From: Amycolatopsis australiensis
GTDB lineage: Bacteria; Actinomycetota; Actinomycetes; Mycobacteriales; Pseudonocardiaceae
Length of the DNA: 64,000 nt
NCBI RefSeq assembly: GCF_900119165.1
Contig: NZ_FPJG01000006.1
Location: 3,472,001-3,536,000 of the forward strand
Reading direction: 5' to 3'
A program made the translations under genes and the position numbers. Below are positions 1 to 10,279 of this stretch, one piece after another. The number at the start of each line of letters is the position of its first letter. Position 1 is the stretch's first letter. Below the pieces are notes generated by a model. It was not told the DNA's origin, searched no databases, and saw only the letters and a program-made list of their open reading frames with translations.

Positions 1-1929
1 CGGGGTGGCCAGCTGTCCGGATTGGACGGTGTGCACCTCGACCGACGTCGAGACGGTGTCCGGCTTCGGGTTGAGCGAGAGCGCGACGAACGCGGCGGGG
101 ACGTTGAACAGGCCGGCACCCTGGGCGTACGCGCCGATGCCCGGCACGAACCGCGCGGTGGACTTGATCGCCGCGCGCAGCTGCGCCACCGGCGGCCGCT
201 GCCCGTTGTGCGTCGCCTTGTACGCGCTCACCAGCAGTGCCGCCGCGCCGGTCGCCTGCGGCGCCGCCATGGACGTGCCCTGCAGCATCGCGTAGCCGGC
301 GGGCAGGGCGTACGTGCCCGCCACCGGGCCCGGCGCCTCCCAGCGCGGGGTGGTGGAGATCGCCGCGCCGGGCGCGATGATGTCCGGCTTGAAGCCGCCG
401 TCCTCACGCGGGCCGCGCGAGGAGAACGGGTGCAGCGACTCGGCGTTCCGCGTGACCGAGCCGTAGTTCGACAGCCAGGTCTCCTTGGTGATGTACGAGC
501 CGACCGAGATCGCGTCCGACGCCACCGACGGGTCGCCGACGGTGTTCGCCCCGGCGCCGCTGTTGCCGGCCGAGATGAAGATCTGGACGTTGTACTCGGC
601 GATGGTGCGGTTGTAGAGCTCCGCGCGGGCGTTGTTGCCGTCGTTGAGCGCCGGCAGGCCGCCGATCGAGATGTTGATGACGTCGGCGCCGTGGCTCGCG
701 GCGTACACGACACCGTCGATCAGGCCGCTGGACGTGCACGAGCTGCTGGTGAGGCAGACCTTGACGGCCAGCACCTTCGCGCCCGGAGCAGCGCCGTCCA
801 TCTTGCCGCCGAACAGGTCGTTGCCGGTCGCGATGCCGGCGACGTGCGAGCCGTGCTCGGCGCCGGCGATGCCGATCCCGACGTAGCCCGGCTTGTCGGT
901 CTGGACCACGAAGGCCATCCGCTCGGCGATGTCGGTCGCCGGGTTGTCCGTGCCGAAGTAGCCGACGTCGTAGCGCTTGTTGTAGTCGGTCATCGGCTTT
1001 TCGTCGGTGAAGTCGCCGTTGCCGTTGAGGTCGACCCGGACCTCCTTGGTCGCCGGGTCGAGCAGGACGCCCCACGAGTCGGCGCGGTCGCCGTCGCGGT
1101 TGATGTCGCCGCCGGTCTCGCTGTCCGCGGCGCCCAGGTCGCCCGCGGTCTCGCCGAACACGCCGAAGGTGTACGGGCCGCCGGTCACCGGGGCCTTCCA
1201 GGTCTTGCCGTTGGCGGTGAACTCGCCGGTGTAGGTCTGGGTGGACTGCTTGACCCAGGTGCCGTCACCGGAGTTGGTGGCGTTGGCGTTGTACCAGTCG
1301 ACGATCTTGCGTTCGCCGTGGCTGGTGGTCGCCAGCGCGGGGGAGTCGAGGTCGACGCCGGAGTCGAGCACCGCGACCGTCGTGTCCTTGCCGTCCCAGT
1401 TCGGCAGGACCTGCCCGAACTGCGCGGCGTAGGTGTCGCCGGTGGGCAGGTACGGGTTGACGCGCGGGGTGTCCTTGCCCGGGGCCGGCTGCGGCAGCGG
1501 AGTGGCCGCGCCGTCGGGCTTCGGGTCGTCGCGCACGACGAGGCCGTCGACGTCGACGGCGTTGACCGACTTGAGCTTCGCGGCCTTCTCGGCCTGGCCG
1601 GTGGGGACGCTGACCTTGACGTAGTCGAGCTTGGTGTCGGTGGACTCGACGACCCCGCCGAGGGCCTTGAGCTCGTTCACCGCGGCGCCGGTCTGGCCCT
1701 TTTCCGCCGCGATCAGCAGGGTGACGTCGGGCTTCCCGGCCTTCTCGGCTTCGGCGACGAGCGCGCGGTCGTGCTCGTCGAGGGTCTTGCCGTCGGCCGC
1801 GCCGGTGGTCGGCGGCGCCTGCTGGGCCGAAGCCACGGGGACGGCGACGCCGAGGACCGAGGCGCCGAGCGCGGTGGCGAGGACGGTGATCCCGGCCCGC
1901 CGTCTCCAGCGAGATCTGTGCTCTGTCAT
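1..1929 (-). CDS. Secreted subtilisin-like serine protease (S8), 3' end missing
   Basis: An exported S8-family peptidase. The start is the ATG at 1929. The first 35 or so residues form a signal peptide with a basic start (TEHRSRWRRR), a hydrophobic core and an ASAQQ-like cleavage region. A propeptide-like stretch follows, then the catalytic domain. The triad is visible: Asp in VAVLDSGVD (about residue 189), His in EHGSHVAGIATG (about 359) and Ser in GTSMAAPQ (about 553). The oxyanion Asn is in SAGNSGAGA. An insertion of about 170 residues with NRDGDRADSW and DLNGNGDFTD motifs separates Asp and His and looks calcium-binding. The frame runs off the left edge, so the C-terminus and the true length are unknown. 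The family and secretion are secure; the substrate is not known. Confidence 0.93.
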   Translation of the reverse strand, partial: MTEHRSRWRRRAGITVLATALGASVLGVAVPVASAQQAPPTTGAADGKTLDEHDRALVAEAEKAGKPDVTLLIAAEKGQTGAAVNELKALGGVVESTDTKLDYVKVSVPTGQAEKAAKLKSVNAVDVDGLVVRDDPKPDGAATPLPQPAPGKDTPRVNPYLPTGDTYAAQFGQVLPNWDGKDTTVAVLDSGVDLDSPALATTSHGERKIVDWYNANATNSGDGTWVKQSTQTYTGEFTANGKTWKAPVTGGPYTFGVFGETAGDLGAADSETGGDINRDGDRADSWGVLLDPATKEVRVDLNGNGDFTDEKPMTDYNKRYDVGYFGTDNPATDIAERMAFVVQTDKPGYVGIGIAGAEHGSHVAGIATGNDLFGGKMDGAAPGAKVLAVKVCLTSSSCTSSGLIDGVVYAASHGADVINISIGGLPALNDGNNARAELYNRTIAEYNVQIFISAGNSGAGANTVGDPSVASDAISVGSYITKETWLSNYGSVTRNAESLHPFSSRGPREDGGFKPDIIAPGAAISTTPRWEAPGPVAGTYALPAGYAMLQGTSMAAPQATGAAALLVSAYKATHNGQRPPVAQLRAAIKSTARFVPGIGAYAQGAGLFNVPAAFVALSLNPKPDTVSTSVEVHTVQSGQLATP

Positions 1930-2062
1930 CCGAGCAGTACACAGGGTGGGATCTTCCTCAGCAATAAGACGATTAGCCCATCGACCGCAATTGGTCGCGA
2001 GCCGAACGGCCTAACCCGTTAGCCCGTCACACAGTATGGAACTTCCTCGTGAAAGTGCCGCC

Positions 2063-2120
2063 TTGCTATACGTATGTGTAGCTAACTATATTCACGTGTA
2101 GTCGACTACACCGACGTATA
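2063..2120 (+). promoter_or_regulatory. Promoter and nested operator for the TetR-ABC exporter operon
   Basis: This is an AT-rich island in GC-rich DNA. TTGCTA (2063-2068) and TATATT (2087-2092) are separated by 18 bp and read as -35/-10. GTGTAGTCGACTACAC at 2096-2111 is a perfect 16-bp palindrome just past the -10. A second inverted repeat has 15-bp arms at 2067-2081 and 2106-2120 that match at 13 of 15 positions. The layout fits autoregulation by the TetR protein that starts at 2129. The operator role is inferred. Confidence 0.6.
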
Positions 2121-2128
2121 GGAACGTC

Positions 2129-2743
2129 ATGAACGACGAAGACCTCACCGCCCGGGCGCGGATCCGCGACGCCGCCATCCGGCTGTTCACCGAACGCGGC
2201 ACGGAGAAGACCTCGATCCTGGACATCGCCAGGGAAGCCGGGGTTTCCGGCGGCCTGATCCGCCACCACTTCGGGAGCAAGGACGGCCTGCGCGAGGCCT
2301 GCGACACCTACGTCTTCGCCGAGCTGCTGAAGTTCAAGGAGGAGGTACTGGCGAAAGGCGCCGCGAACCCCGGGTTCCTCCCGACGTTCGACGCCCGCCA
2401 GCTGCTGTTCCGCCGGTACCTGGGCCGCGCGATGATCGACGGCTCCGAAGCCGCCGCCACGCAGTTCACCGGGATCGTCGACGGCACCGAGCGCTACTTC
2501 CGCGAGCAGGGCATCGACCTGCCCGACCCGCGGGCCTGTGCCGCCGCGCTCGCCGCGATGACCGGCGGGCTGATGATCCTGCAGGACCACATCGCCCGCG
2601 CACTCGGCGAAGAGCCAGGCACCCACGAGGCGATGCTGCGCATGTCGCTGGCCGCCGGGCACCTCTTCACGCACCCGCTCGGCACCCCCGAAGTCCTCGA
2701 GAAGGCCCGCGAAGCGCTGGCCGCCCACCAACGGAAGGAATGA
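2129..2743 (+). CDS. TetR/AcrR-family transcriptional regulator
   Basis: A 204-residue DNA-binding repressor type. The N-terminal helix-turn-helix region is visible as [27 protein letters not shown] (read in two parts, residues about 28-54), followed by a ligand-binding all-helical domain. The ATG at 2129 follows an AT-rich operator with a perfect 16-bp palindrome. The stop codon lies inside the start region of the ABC ATPase (TGA at 2741-2743), so the gene is probably co-transcribed with the exporter and senses a compound that the exporter removes. The ligand cannot be read from the sequence. Confidence 0.9.
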   Translation: MNDEDLTARARIRDAAIRLFTERGTEKTSILDIAREAGVSGGLIRHHFGSKDGLREACDTYVFAELLKFKEEVLAKGAANPGFLPTFDARQLLFRRYLGRAMIDGSEAAATQFTGIVDGTERYFREQGIDLPDPRACAAALAAMTGGLMILQDHIARALGEEPGTHEAMLRMSLAAGHLFTHPLGTPEVLEKAREALAAHQRKE

Positions 2744-2745
2744 CG

Positions 2746-3650
<905 letters not shown>

Positions 3651-3654
<4 letters not shown>

Positions 3655-5210
3655 CCGGCACCGGGGCGCTGCTGCGGCTGGTGCTGCGCCGCGACCGGCT
3701 GCTCATGCCGCTGTGGATCGCCTGCCTCGCCGTCGCGCCGCTGGGCTACCTTTCGTCGATCGAGGCCGCCTACCCGGACGCCGCGGCCCGGCAGCGCTTC
3801 TACGACCTCAACGCGACGAGTGCGACGTTCGTCGTCCGCAACGGACCGCTGTACGGGTCGTCCGTGGGGAACCTGCTGGCGTGGCAGTGCGGGTTCGTCC
3901 CGGTCGTCGTCGGGCTGATCGCACTGCTGACCGTGGTCCGGCACACGCGGGCCGAGGAGGAGGCCGGCCGCCGGGAGCTGACCGGCGCGACGGTCGTCGG
4001 GCGGCACGCGGGACTGGCGGCCGCCGTTCTCGCGGCCTGCGGCGCGTGCACCGTGTACGGCCTGGTGGTCGCGGTCGGTGTCGCCGCGCAGGGGGCGCCC
4101 GCGGCAGGAGCGTTCGCGCTCGGGGCCGGATTCGCGTTGGCGGGCTGGGTGTTCGCCGGGGTGGGAGCCGTCGCCGCGCAGCTCACCTGGGGCGCGGGCG
4201 CGGCGCGCGGGCTCGGCATCGGCGTGCTGGTCCTGGCGTTCCTGCTGCGCGCGGCCGGAGACAGCGGTCCGGCGGGCTGGCTCGCGTGGCTGTCGCCGAT
4301 CGGCTGGGCGCACCGGATGCGGCCGTTCGCGGGCGAGCAGTGGTGGGTTCTGGTGCCGGCGCTGGCCTGCACCGGCTTGCTGACCGCGGTGGCGGTCGCG
4401 CTGTCCGGGCGCCGTGACCTCGGCGCGGCACTGCTGCCCGCCCGGCTCGGGCGGGCGAGCGCGAAGGCTTCGCTGCGTTCGCCGCTGGCGCTGGCCTGGC
4501 GGCTGCAACGGGGAACGCTGGTGGTCTGGACCGTCTGCCTGGCGCTGGTCGGGCTGCTGATGGGCGGGGTGGCGCGGAACGTCGCGGAAATAATGCGGAA
4601 CAACAAGACGGTCGCCGACGTCTTCTCCCGCATGGGCGGCGGAGGCACGATGACGGACGCTTATCTGGCCGGGACCATGACGTTGTTCGGCCTCGCGGCG
4701 GCGGGATACGCGGTGCAGGCGACGCTGAAGCTGCGTGCCGAAGAGACGGCGGGCCGCGCGGAACCGGTGCTGGCGACGGCGGTCGGCCGGGTGGGCTGGA
4801 CGCTCGGGCACCTCGTGTTCGCGCCGCTGGGCTCGGCGTTCGTGCTGGCGCTGACGGGATTGGCGACGGGCTTGGCGTACGGGAACGGCGCTTCGCTCGT
4901 CCCGGCGGCATTGGCGCAGCTGCCGGCGGTGTGGGTGCCGGCGGGGCTGGCGGCGGCGCTGATCGGGTTCCTCCCGCGCTTCGCCGCGGCGGCTTGGGGG
5001 CTGCTCGGCGCGTTCTTGCTGCTGTCGCTCGTGGGGTCGGCGTTGCGGTGGAACGCGGCGGTGCTGGGGATCTCGCCGTTCCAGCACCTGGCGCGGCTGC
5101 CGGGCGGCACGTTTTCGGTGACGCCGGTGATCTGGCTCGTGCTGATCGCCCTCGCCGCCGGCGCCGGCGGCCTGGCGGCAGTGCGCCGCCGTGACCTGCC
5201 GGCCGGCTGA
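3651..5210 (+). CDS. ABC transporter permease, polyketide-antibiotic exporter-like (COG3559 type)
   Basis: A 519-residue integral membrane protein with about 12 hydrophobic segments arranged as two similar halves. This is the layout of the single-chain ABC-2 permeases annotated as exporters of polyketide antibiotics. The start ATG at 3651 overlaps the ATPase stop by 4 bp (ATGA), so translation is probably coupled. The segment [20 protein letters not shown] and the later [20 protein letters not shown] are repeated half-motifs characteristic of the family. There is no biosynthetic cluster in the window, so the exporter may serve self-protection or general drug efflux. Confidence 0.85.
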
Positions 5211-5219
5211 ACTTCGAGC

Positions 5220-5304
5220 GGCAACCGAGGGAGTCGAACCCTGCGCGGCTTGTGAAGGCGGCGCCCATGGACCGGCCCTGACCCTTCGGCGGGCGACGGC
5301 TGCC
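5220..5304 (-). other. tRNA-like remnant (T-arm and acceptor-stem match)
   Basis: Read on the minus strand, the block begins GGCAGCC (5304-5298) and ends GGTTGCC (5226-5220). These can form a 7-bp acceptor stem with one G-U pair. Next to it is a T-arm, CAGGG TTCGACT CCCTC, with 4 of 5 pairs. The total of 85 nt fits a class II tRNA. I cannot fold a convincing D-arm or anticodon arm, so this is probably a decayed or chance tRNA. It could also be a relic attachment site. It lies between two unrelated genes. Confidence 0.22.
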
Positions 5305-5392
5305 AGTGGTGTGAACGCTACGCAAGTACCCAGAAATTCCGCATCTCATGCCATGCTTCACCCGGACGGGTCGGCCTGGCAAGGTGGTCCGC

Positions 5393-6841
5393 ATGGATGA
5401 TCTGCTGCTGCGCCGCGTGCGGCCGGGGCTCGGCGGGAAGCTGTCGGACGTCCGGGTGAACGACGGCCGCGTCACCGCGATCACCGAGCCGGGTTCGCCC
5501 GGGTTCGCCGCGCGGGTCGTCGACGGGCACGGCGGCACGCTGCTGCCGGGGTTGGTGGACGCGCACGTCCACCTCGTGCAGTGGGCGACTTCGCGCCGCC
5601 GGATCCCGCTGGACGCGGCGCGGTCGGCGGGCGAGGCGATCGAGCTGCTGCTGGCGCACCTGCTGGCGACGCCGGCGCCGCAGTCGGAACTGGTGGTGGG
5701 CGCGGGGTTCCGTGACGCGCTCTGGCCGGACAAGCCGCACAAGGGCCTGCTGCAGCGGGCGTTGCCGGGCCGCGCGGTGGCGCTGTTCAGCGCGGACCTG
5801 CACACGCTGTGGCTGAGCCCGGCGGCGCTGAAGCTGATCGGCCGCGACCACCCGACGGGTGTGCTGCTGGAAAACGACTGCATGAGCGCGACGGCCCAGC
5901 TGCCGACGGCCGCGATCGACGTCCAGGACCGCTGGGTGGCGGAAGCGGTGTCCGCGGCGGCCGCGCGGGGCGTCACGCAGATCGTCGACTACGAGTACGC
6001 GGACACGGTGGCGGACTGGACGCGCCGGGGAGCACCGGCGGCCCGGATCTCGTGCGTGATCGCGAAGCACCTGCTGGACCAGACCATCGAGCGCGGCCAC
6101 CGCACGGGCGACGTGCTGCCGGACTCGGGCGGGCGGCTGACGGTCGGGCCGTACAAGCTGTTCGTGGACGGTTCGCTCAACACGCGCACGGCGTACTGCC
6201 ACGATCCGTACCCGGGCAGCGATTCGGCGGGATCGCTGGAGCTCCCGCCGGATTCGCTGGTCCCGTTGCTGCGGCGCGCGTTCGACCACGGGCTGATCCC
6301 GGCGGTCCACGCGATCGGCGACCGGGCGAACACGATCGCGCTGGACGCGTTCGAGGAGGTCGGCTGCCCGGGCCGGATCGAGCACGCGCAGCTGCTGGCG
6401 CCGTCCGACGTGCCGCGGTTCGCCGAGCTGGGCGTGATCGCGTCGGTCCAGCCCGCCCACCAGCCGGACGACCGCGACGTCGCGGACCGCCACTGGCACG
6501 GCCGCACGGCGCGGGCGTTCCCGTACCGGTCGCTGCTGGAGTCGGGAGCCCGCCTGGAGTTCGGCTCGGACGCCCCGGTGGCGCCGCTTGACCCGTGGGA
6601 CGGAATAGCGTCGGCGATCGCCCGCACGGACGACGACCGCCCACCGTGGCACCCGGAGCAGGCGATTTCCCTGCCGGACGCCTTGGCGGCATCGTCGGGC
6701 GGCCGCCGGGGAGTGGCGGTGGGCGACGTGGCGGACCTGATGGTGACGGCGGCGGACCCCTCAGCGCTGTCGCCATCGGACCTGCGCGGCCTCCCGGTGA
6801 CGGCCACCATCCTGGCGGGCCACGTCACCCACCAGATCTGA
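5393..6841 (+). CDS. YtcJ-like amidohydrolase (amidohydrolase_3 family)
   Basis: A 482-residue metal-dependent hydrolase of the amidohydrolase superfamily, cytosolic by lack of a signal. Seen: the first metal motif VDAHVHL (about residues 57-63), FVDGSLNTRTAY, AVHAIGDRAN with a metal-binding His, a late His in RIEHAQLL, and the terminal Asp in FGSDAPVAPLDPWDGI. This order is typical of YtcJ-type enzymes, which cleave N-formyl or related amide bonds. ATG 5393 follows AAGGTGG at 5381-5387; an ATG at 5348 in the same frame has no good ribosome site. The substrate is unknown and the gene stands alone. Confidence 0.88.
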   Translation: MDDLLLRRVRPGLGGKLSDVRVNDGRVTAITEPGSPGFAARVVDGHGGTLLPGLVDAHVHLVQWATSRRRIPLDAARSAGEAIELLLAHLLATPAPQSELVVGAGFRDALWPDKPHKGLLQRALPGRAVALFSADLHTLWLSPAALKLIGRDHPTGVLLENDCMSATAQLPTAAIDVQDRWVAEAVSAAAARGVTQIVDYEYADTVADWTRRGAPAARISCVIAKHLLDQTIERGHRTGDVLPDSGGRLTVGPYKLFVDGSLNTRTAYCHDPYPGSDSAGSLELPPDSLVPLLRRAFDHGLIPAVHAIGDRANTIALDAFEEVGCPGRIEHAQLLAPSDVPRFAELGVIASVQPAHQPDDRDVADRHWHGRTARAFPYRSLLESGARLEFGSDAPVAPLDPWDGIASAIARTDDDRPPWHPEQAISLPDALAASSGGRRGVAVGDVADLMVTAADPSALSPSDLRGLPVTATILAGHVTHQI

Positions 6842-6895
6842 CCCGCTCCGGTGCGCGCGAACGGTGGATTTCGGTCGGAAATGGGCCGGATTCGA

Positions 6896-6924
6896 CCGTT
6901 CGCGGCCGGCTTCGCGCGGTTTTT
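6896..6924 (+). terminator. Possible intrinsic terminator after the amidohydrolase
   Basis: CCG and CGCG at 6896-6904 can pair, across a small bulge, with CGCG and CGG before a run of five T (6920-6924). The stem is short and imperfect, so this is a weak call. Confidence 0.35.
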
Positions 6925-6952
6925 GTCGGGACGTCGTGATCATTCTCGGGGC

Positions 6953-7765
6953 ATGTACCGAGCAACCTGGACCATCCTGCCGCACCCTTCGGAACCCAGC
7001 GACGAGCAACGGCTGAGAGCCGGCCTCCTCCGCGGTGGCGGGCGTTCCATGGTCACCGGACTGTGGGCGCTGCGTCGCCACGGCCTCTGTCAGACGCCGG
7101 ACCCGCACCAGGTTCACCTCCTGGTACCGCACCAACGCGAGGTCGGCAGTGCGGGCTTCGCGCTCGTGGAGCGAACCACCCGGCTGCCGAACGCCGTGAT
7201 CCGGGACGGCCTGCCGATCGCTCCCGTGCATCGGGCGGTCTTGGACGGTGCCCGGCGGATTCGTGACTTCGACGTCGTGCAGGGAATGCTGGCGGAGGCC
7301 GTGCAGCGGAGACGTTGCACGCCCGAGCAGCTCGATCGCGAGCTGAGCCGGGGCAGCCAGCGGGGTTCCGCCATCCCGCGACGAGCCCTACAGGCGCTTC
7401 TCCAGGGTGCGGAGTCGGTGGCCGAGGCCGACGCCTGGGAGGTCTGGAAGCACTCGGGCCTGCCCGCGGCCGAATGGAACGTCAGCGTTTTCGACCGGCA
7501 TGGCGGCTTCATCGCGAAGCCGGACGCCTGGTGTGAAGACGTCGCGTTCGCCTGGGAGATCGACTCGCGCAACTACCACGAGGGTGGTGACCACTACGCG
7601 ACGACGTTGGCCCGCAACGCGCGATACTCCGCAGCGGGGATCGTCTGCCTGCAGACGCTCCCGAGCCGTCTGCGGACCGAGCCCGCCGTGGTGATCACCG
7701 AGCTCCGCGACACCTATGCCGCGGCTTGCGCCCGCCCTCGTCCTCCGGTCACCTGCCGGCGCTGA
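6953..7765 (+). CDS. AbiEi-antitoxin-like / DUF559-like hypothetical protein
   Basis: A 270-residue protein of a type very common in actinobacteria. The N-terminal half (TGLWALRRHGL, VHLLVPHQREV, IAPVHRAVLDGARR) resembles the AbiEi antitoxin/transcriptional regulator fold. The C-terminal half carries KPDAW...FAWEIDSRNYH, which has the PD-(D/E)xK spacing of a Vsr/DUF559 nuclease-like domain. There is no partner toxin gene beside it. I start at ATG 6953; ATG 6881 and GTG 6851 are in frame but would place the start before a likely terminator. Whether the nuclease-like part is active is unknown. Confidence 0.65.
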   Translation: MYRATWTILPHPSEPSDEQRLRAGLLRGGGRSMVTGLWALRRHGLCQTPDPHQVHLLVPHQREVGSAGFALVERTTRLPNAVIRDGLPIAPVHRAVLDGARRIRDFDVVQGMLAEAVQRRRCTPEQLDRELSRGSQRGSAIPRRALQALLQGAESVAEADAWEVWKHSGLPAAEWNVSVFDRHGGFIAKPDAWCEDVAFAWEIDSRNYHEGGDHYATTLARNARYSAAGIVCLQTLPSRLRTEPAVVITELRDTYAAACARPRPPVTCRR

Positions 7766-7770
7766 CGGGG

Positions 7771-7861
7771 CAAGCGCCCCAAGGCGGCCTTGGTTGCGTC
7801 ACACGCACCGAAGGCCGCCTTGGGTGCGTCCGACGCACCGAAGGCCACATTGGGGCGCTTG
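7771..7861. repeat. Dispersed intergenic repeat element, copy 1
   Basis: A 91-bp element bounded by a perfect 12-bp inverted repeat, CAAGCGCCCCAA (7771-7782) and TTGGGGCGCTTG (7850-7861). Inside are three related units built on AAGGC(G/C)GCCTTGG and GACGCACCGAAGGCC. A second, interrupted copy lies at 30388-30533. It fills the space between the AbiEi-like gene and the GH92 promoter. It has no coding potential that I trust. Confidence 0.75.
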
Positions 7862-7915
7862 GGGCCTGGGGGTTGATTTGTCCGGTGGACAACGGAAAAG
7901 ATCCCACCGTGTATG

Positions 7916-7929
7916 TGACAACGTTGTCA
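7916..7929 (+). promoter_or_regulatory. LacI-type operator before the GH92 gene
   Basis: TGACAACGTTGTCA is a perfect 14-bp palindrome with the central CG typical of LacI/GalR-family operators. It abuts the Shine-Dalgarno sequence AGGAGG (7929-7934) of the mannosidase at 7941. No LacI regulator is encoded in the window, so the repressor must be elsewhere. The role is inferred from the motif and its position. Confidence 0.6.
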
Positions 7930-7940
7930 GGAGGAGACGG

Positions 7941-10274
7941 ATGAGAGCGCGGACGCGCGTCCTTGCCACCCTGCTCGCCGGGGCCACCTCGGTGGCCCTC
8001 GCGAATCCCGCCCAGGCCGCCGGGCCGAGGTTCGCCGATGATCCCACCGCTCTCGTCGACACGTCGATCGGGAACAACGGGGACGGCACCACCTTCCCCG
8101 GCGCCACCACGCCCTTCGGGATGGTGCAGCTCAGCCCCGACACCCAGCTCAAGAAGTACGCGTCCTACGACTACGCCCAGGACGCCGTCCTCGGGTTCAG
8201 CCACACCCACCTTTCCGGCGTCGGCTGCCAGACCATGGGCAACTTCCGGTTCATGCCCACCACCGGCGCCGTCACCAGCAGCGATCCCGCCCAGTACGGG
8301 GCCAAGTTCAGTCACGCCGACGAAACCCGCCAACCGGGGTACTACGGCGTCAAGCTCGGCAACGGCATCGACGCCGAGCTGACCGCCACCCAGCGCACCG
8401 GGCAGCACCGCTACACCTTCCCCGGCGACGCCACCAGCGAGAACGTCCTCATCGAGGTCGGTGAGAGCAACGGCTACACCTACGCCGGCGACGTCCACGT
8501 CGTCGGCGACGACACCGTCGAGGGCTGGCTGCAGGGCGGCAACTTCTGCTGGGAAACCCAGAAAGAGCGCTACAAGGTCTTCTTCAGCGCCAAGTTCGAC
8601 CGCAAGTTCACCGGTTTCGGCACCTGGACCGACGACAAGCTGACCGCGAACCGGCGCGACGCCGAGCTCGGCAGCCGGCGCACCGGTGCGTGGCTGACCT
8701 TCGACACGAGCAAGAACCAGGTCGGCGCCTCCGTCGGCCTCTCCTACACCTCGATCGACGGCGCCCGGCTCAACCGCGGCGCCGAGCAGCCCGAGTCCTT
8801 CGGCAAAGCGCGGAAAGCGGCCCACGACACCTGGGAAGACGAGCTGAACCGCATGCGCGTCGCCGGTGGCACCACCGCCGACCAGCGGACCTACTACAGC
8901 GCGCTCTACCGGTCGCTGCTGCACCCGTCCGTCGGGTCCGATGTGGACGGTTCATACCGCGGCTTCGACGACCGCGTCCACCGCAGCCGGGACACCTACT
9001 ACCAGATGTTCTCGCTCTGGGACACCTATCGCTCGCAGAACCAGCTCGTCGCGCTGCTGCACCCGGACAAGGCCGCGGACATGACCAAGTCGATCCTCAA
9101 GATCTACCAGGACGGCGGCTGGGTCCCGCGCTGGGCGCTGGCGAGCGGCGAGACGAACGTGATGAGCGGCGACCCGGTCACGCCGTGGGTGGTCGACAAC
9201 TACCGCCGCGGCCTGCTCGACGACCGCACCGCGCGTCAGCTGTTCGACGCCTTGTGGCGCAACGCCAACGAAGTCCCTGTGGACCAGTCGATCTTCCGCG
9301 GCCGTGACGGCAACCCGACCTACGTGAAGAACGGCTGGATCGGCTACCGGGACCTGCCGGGCTACACCTACGGCGACACCCGCCAGGCGGGCTCGGCCAC
9401 CCTCGAGTACGCGCTCGCCGACTGCGCACTGTCCACAATGGCGCAAGGGCTCGGCTACGGGGACAAGGCGAAGACGCTGCGCGACCGCTGCGGCAACTTC
9501 GCGAAGCTGTGGGACACGAGCGTCGAATCCCACGGCTTCACCGGGTTCCCGCGCACGAAGGCCGCGGACGGCACCGGCGTCGGCGATCCCGACCCGGCGA
9601 AGTCGACCGGTTTCCACGAGGGCACGCCGTGGCAGTACCAGTGGCTCGCCCAGCAGGACACCGCGAAGCTGTTCGGCTTGATGGGCGGCGCGGCGAAGGC
9701 GGAGCAGCGGCTCGACACGTTCTTCGACATGCCGCTGCTGCTCACCGACCCGGCGAAGGCGGCCAAGGACTCCTGGGTCCACGGCGCGTACGACTACCAC
9801 AACAACTTCGCCTTCAACCCGAACAACGAGCCAGACCTGCACGCGCCCTGGATGTACAGCTGGACCGGCGCGCCGTGGAAGACGTCGGCGGTGCTGCGCG
9901 CGGCGCGGACGCTGTTCACCGACACGCCGTACGGCATGCCGGGCAACGACGACCTCGGCACCATCTCGTCGTGGCTGGTCTTCGGCATGACCGGCGTCTT
10001 CGAGGCCCAGCCCGGATCCGGGACGTACCTGCTCAGCACGCCGATGTTCGAGAAGGTCGAGATCCGGCCGTCCGGCGGGCACAAGATCGAGATCGAGGCG
10101 CCCGGCGCGAGCGCGTCGAAGCTGCAGTACACGAAGGACGTCCAGATCGGGCACCGCGGCTACGCCCGCAGCTGGATTTCGCACGACGATCTATTGCGTG
10201 CGGGCAAGATCCAGTTCCGCCTGAGCGACACCCCGGCCGACTGGGGCACGCAGGCGGCGCCGCCCGGCGTGTGA
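7941..10274 (+). CDS. Secreted GH92 alpha-1,2-mannosidase-like glycosidase
   Basis: A 777-residue exported enzyme expected to trim alpha-linked mannose from glycans outside the cell. The signal peptide covers residues 1-27 (RARTRVLATLL...ANPAQAA). GH92 landmarks are clear: GNNGDGTTFPGATTPFGMVQLSPD near the N-terminus (read in two parts), GFSHTHLSGVGC, SLWDTYRSQNQL, FHEGTPWQYQW with a candidate catalytic Glu, and PGNDDLGTISSWLVF with candidate catalytic Asp residues. Length matches the family. ATG 7941 follows AGGAGG with a 6-nt gap, next to a perfect LacI-type palindrome, so expression is probably sugar-repressed. GH92 enzymes need calcium; that is family knowledge. Confidence 0.93.
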   Translation: MRARTRVLATLLAGATSVALANPAQAAGPRFADDPTALVDTSIGNNGDGTTFPGATTPFGMVQLSPDTQLKKYASYDYAQDAVLGFSHTHLSGVGCQTMGNFRFMPTTGAVTSSDPAQYGAKFSHADETRQPGYYGVKLGNGIDAELTATQRTGQHRYTFPGDATSENVLIEVGESNGYTYAGDVHVVGDDTVEGWLQGGNFCWETQKERYKVFFSAKFDRKFTGFGTWTDDKLTANRRDAELGSRRTGAWLTFDTSKNQVGASVGLSYTSIDGARLNRGAEQPESFGKARKAAHDTWEDELNRMRVAGGTTADQRTYYSALYRSLLHPSVGSDVDGSYRGFDDRVHRSRDTYYQMFSLWDTYRSQNQLVALLHPDKAADMTKSILKIYQDGGWVPRWALASGETNVMSGDPVTPWVVDNYRRGLLDDRTARQLFDALWRNANEVPVDQSIFRGRDGNPTYVKNGWIGYRDLPGYTYGDTRQAGSATLEYALADCALSTMAQGLGYGDKAKTLRDRCGNFAKLWDTSVESHGFTGFPRTKAADGTGVGDPDPAKSTGFHEGTPWQYQWLAQQDTAKLFGLMGGAAKAEQRLDTFFDMPLLLTDPAKAAKDSWVHGAYDYHNNFAFNPNNEPDLHAPWMYSWTGAPWKTSAVLRAARTLFTDTPYGMPGNDDLGTISSWLVFGMTGVFEAQPGSGTYLLSTPMFEKVEIRPSGGHKIEIEAPGASASKLQYTKDVQIGHRGYARSWISHDDLLRAGKIQFRLSDTPADWGTQAAPPGV

Positions 10275-10279
10275 CACCG

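Noticed and set aside
22..2022. Long plus-strand frame opposite the protease
   Set aside because: It is a high-GC mirror frame with repetitive Arg/Gly/Val composition and no domain; the minus strand encodes the complete S8 triad.
7771..7861. Intrinsic terminator of the AbiEi-like gene only
   Set aside because: The element is much longer than a hairpin, has three internal units and recurs at 30388-30533.
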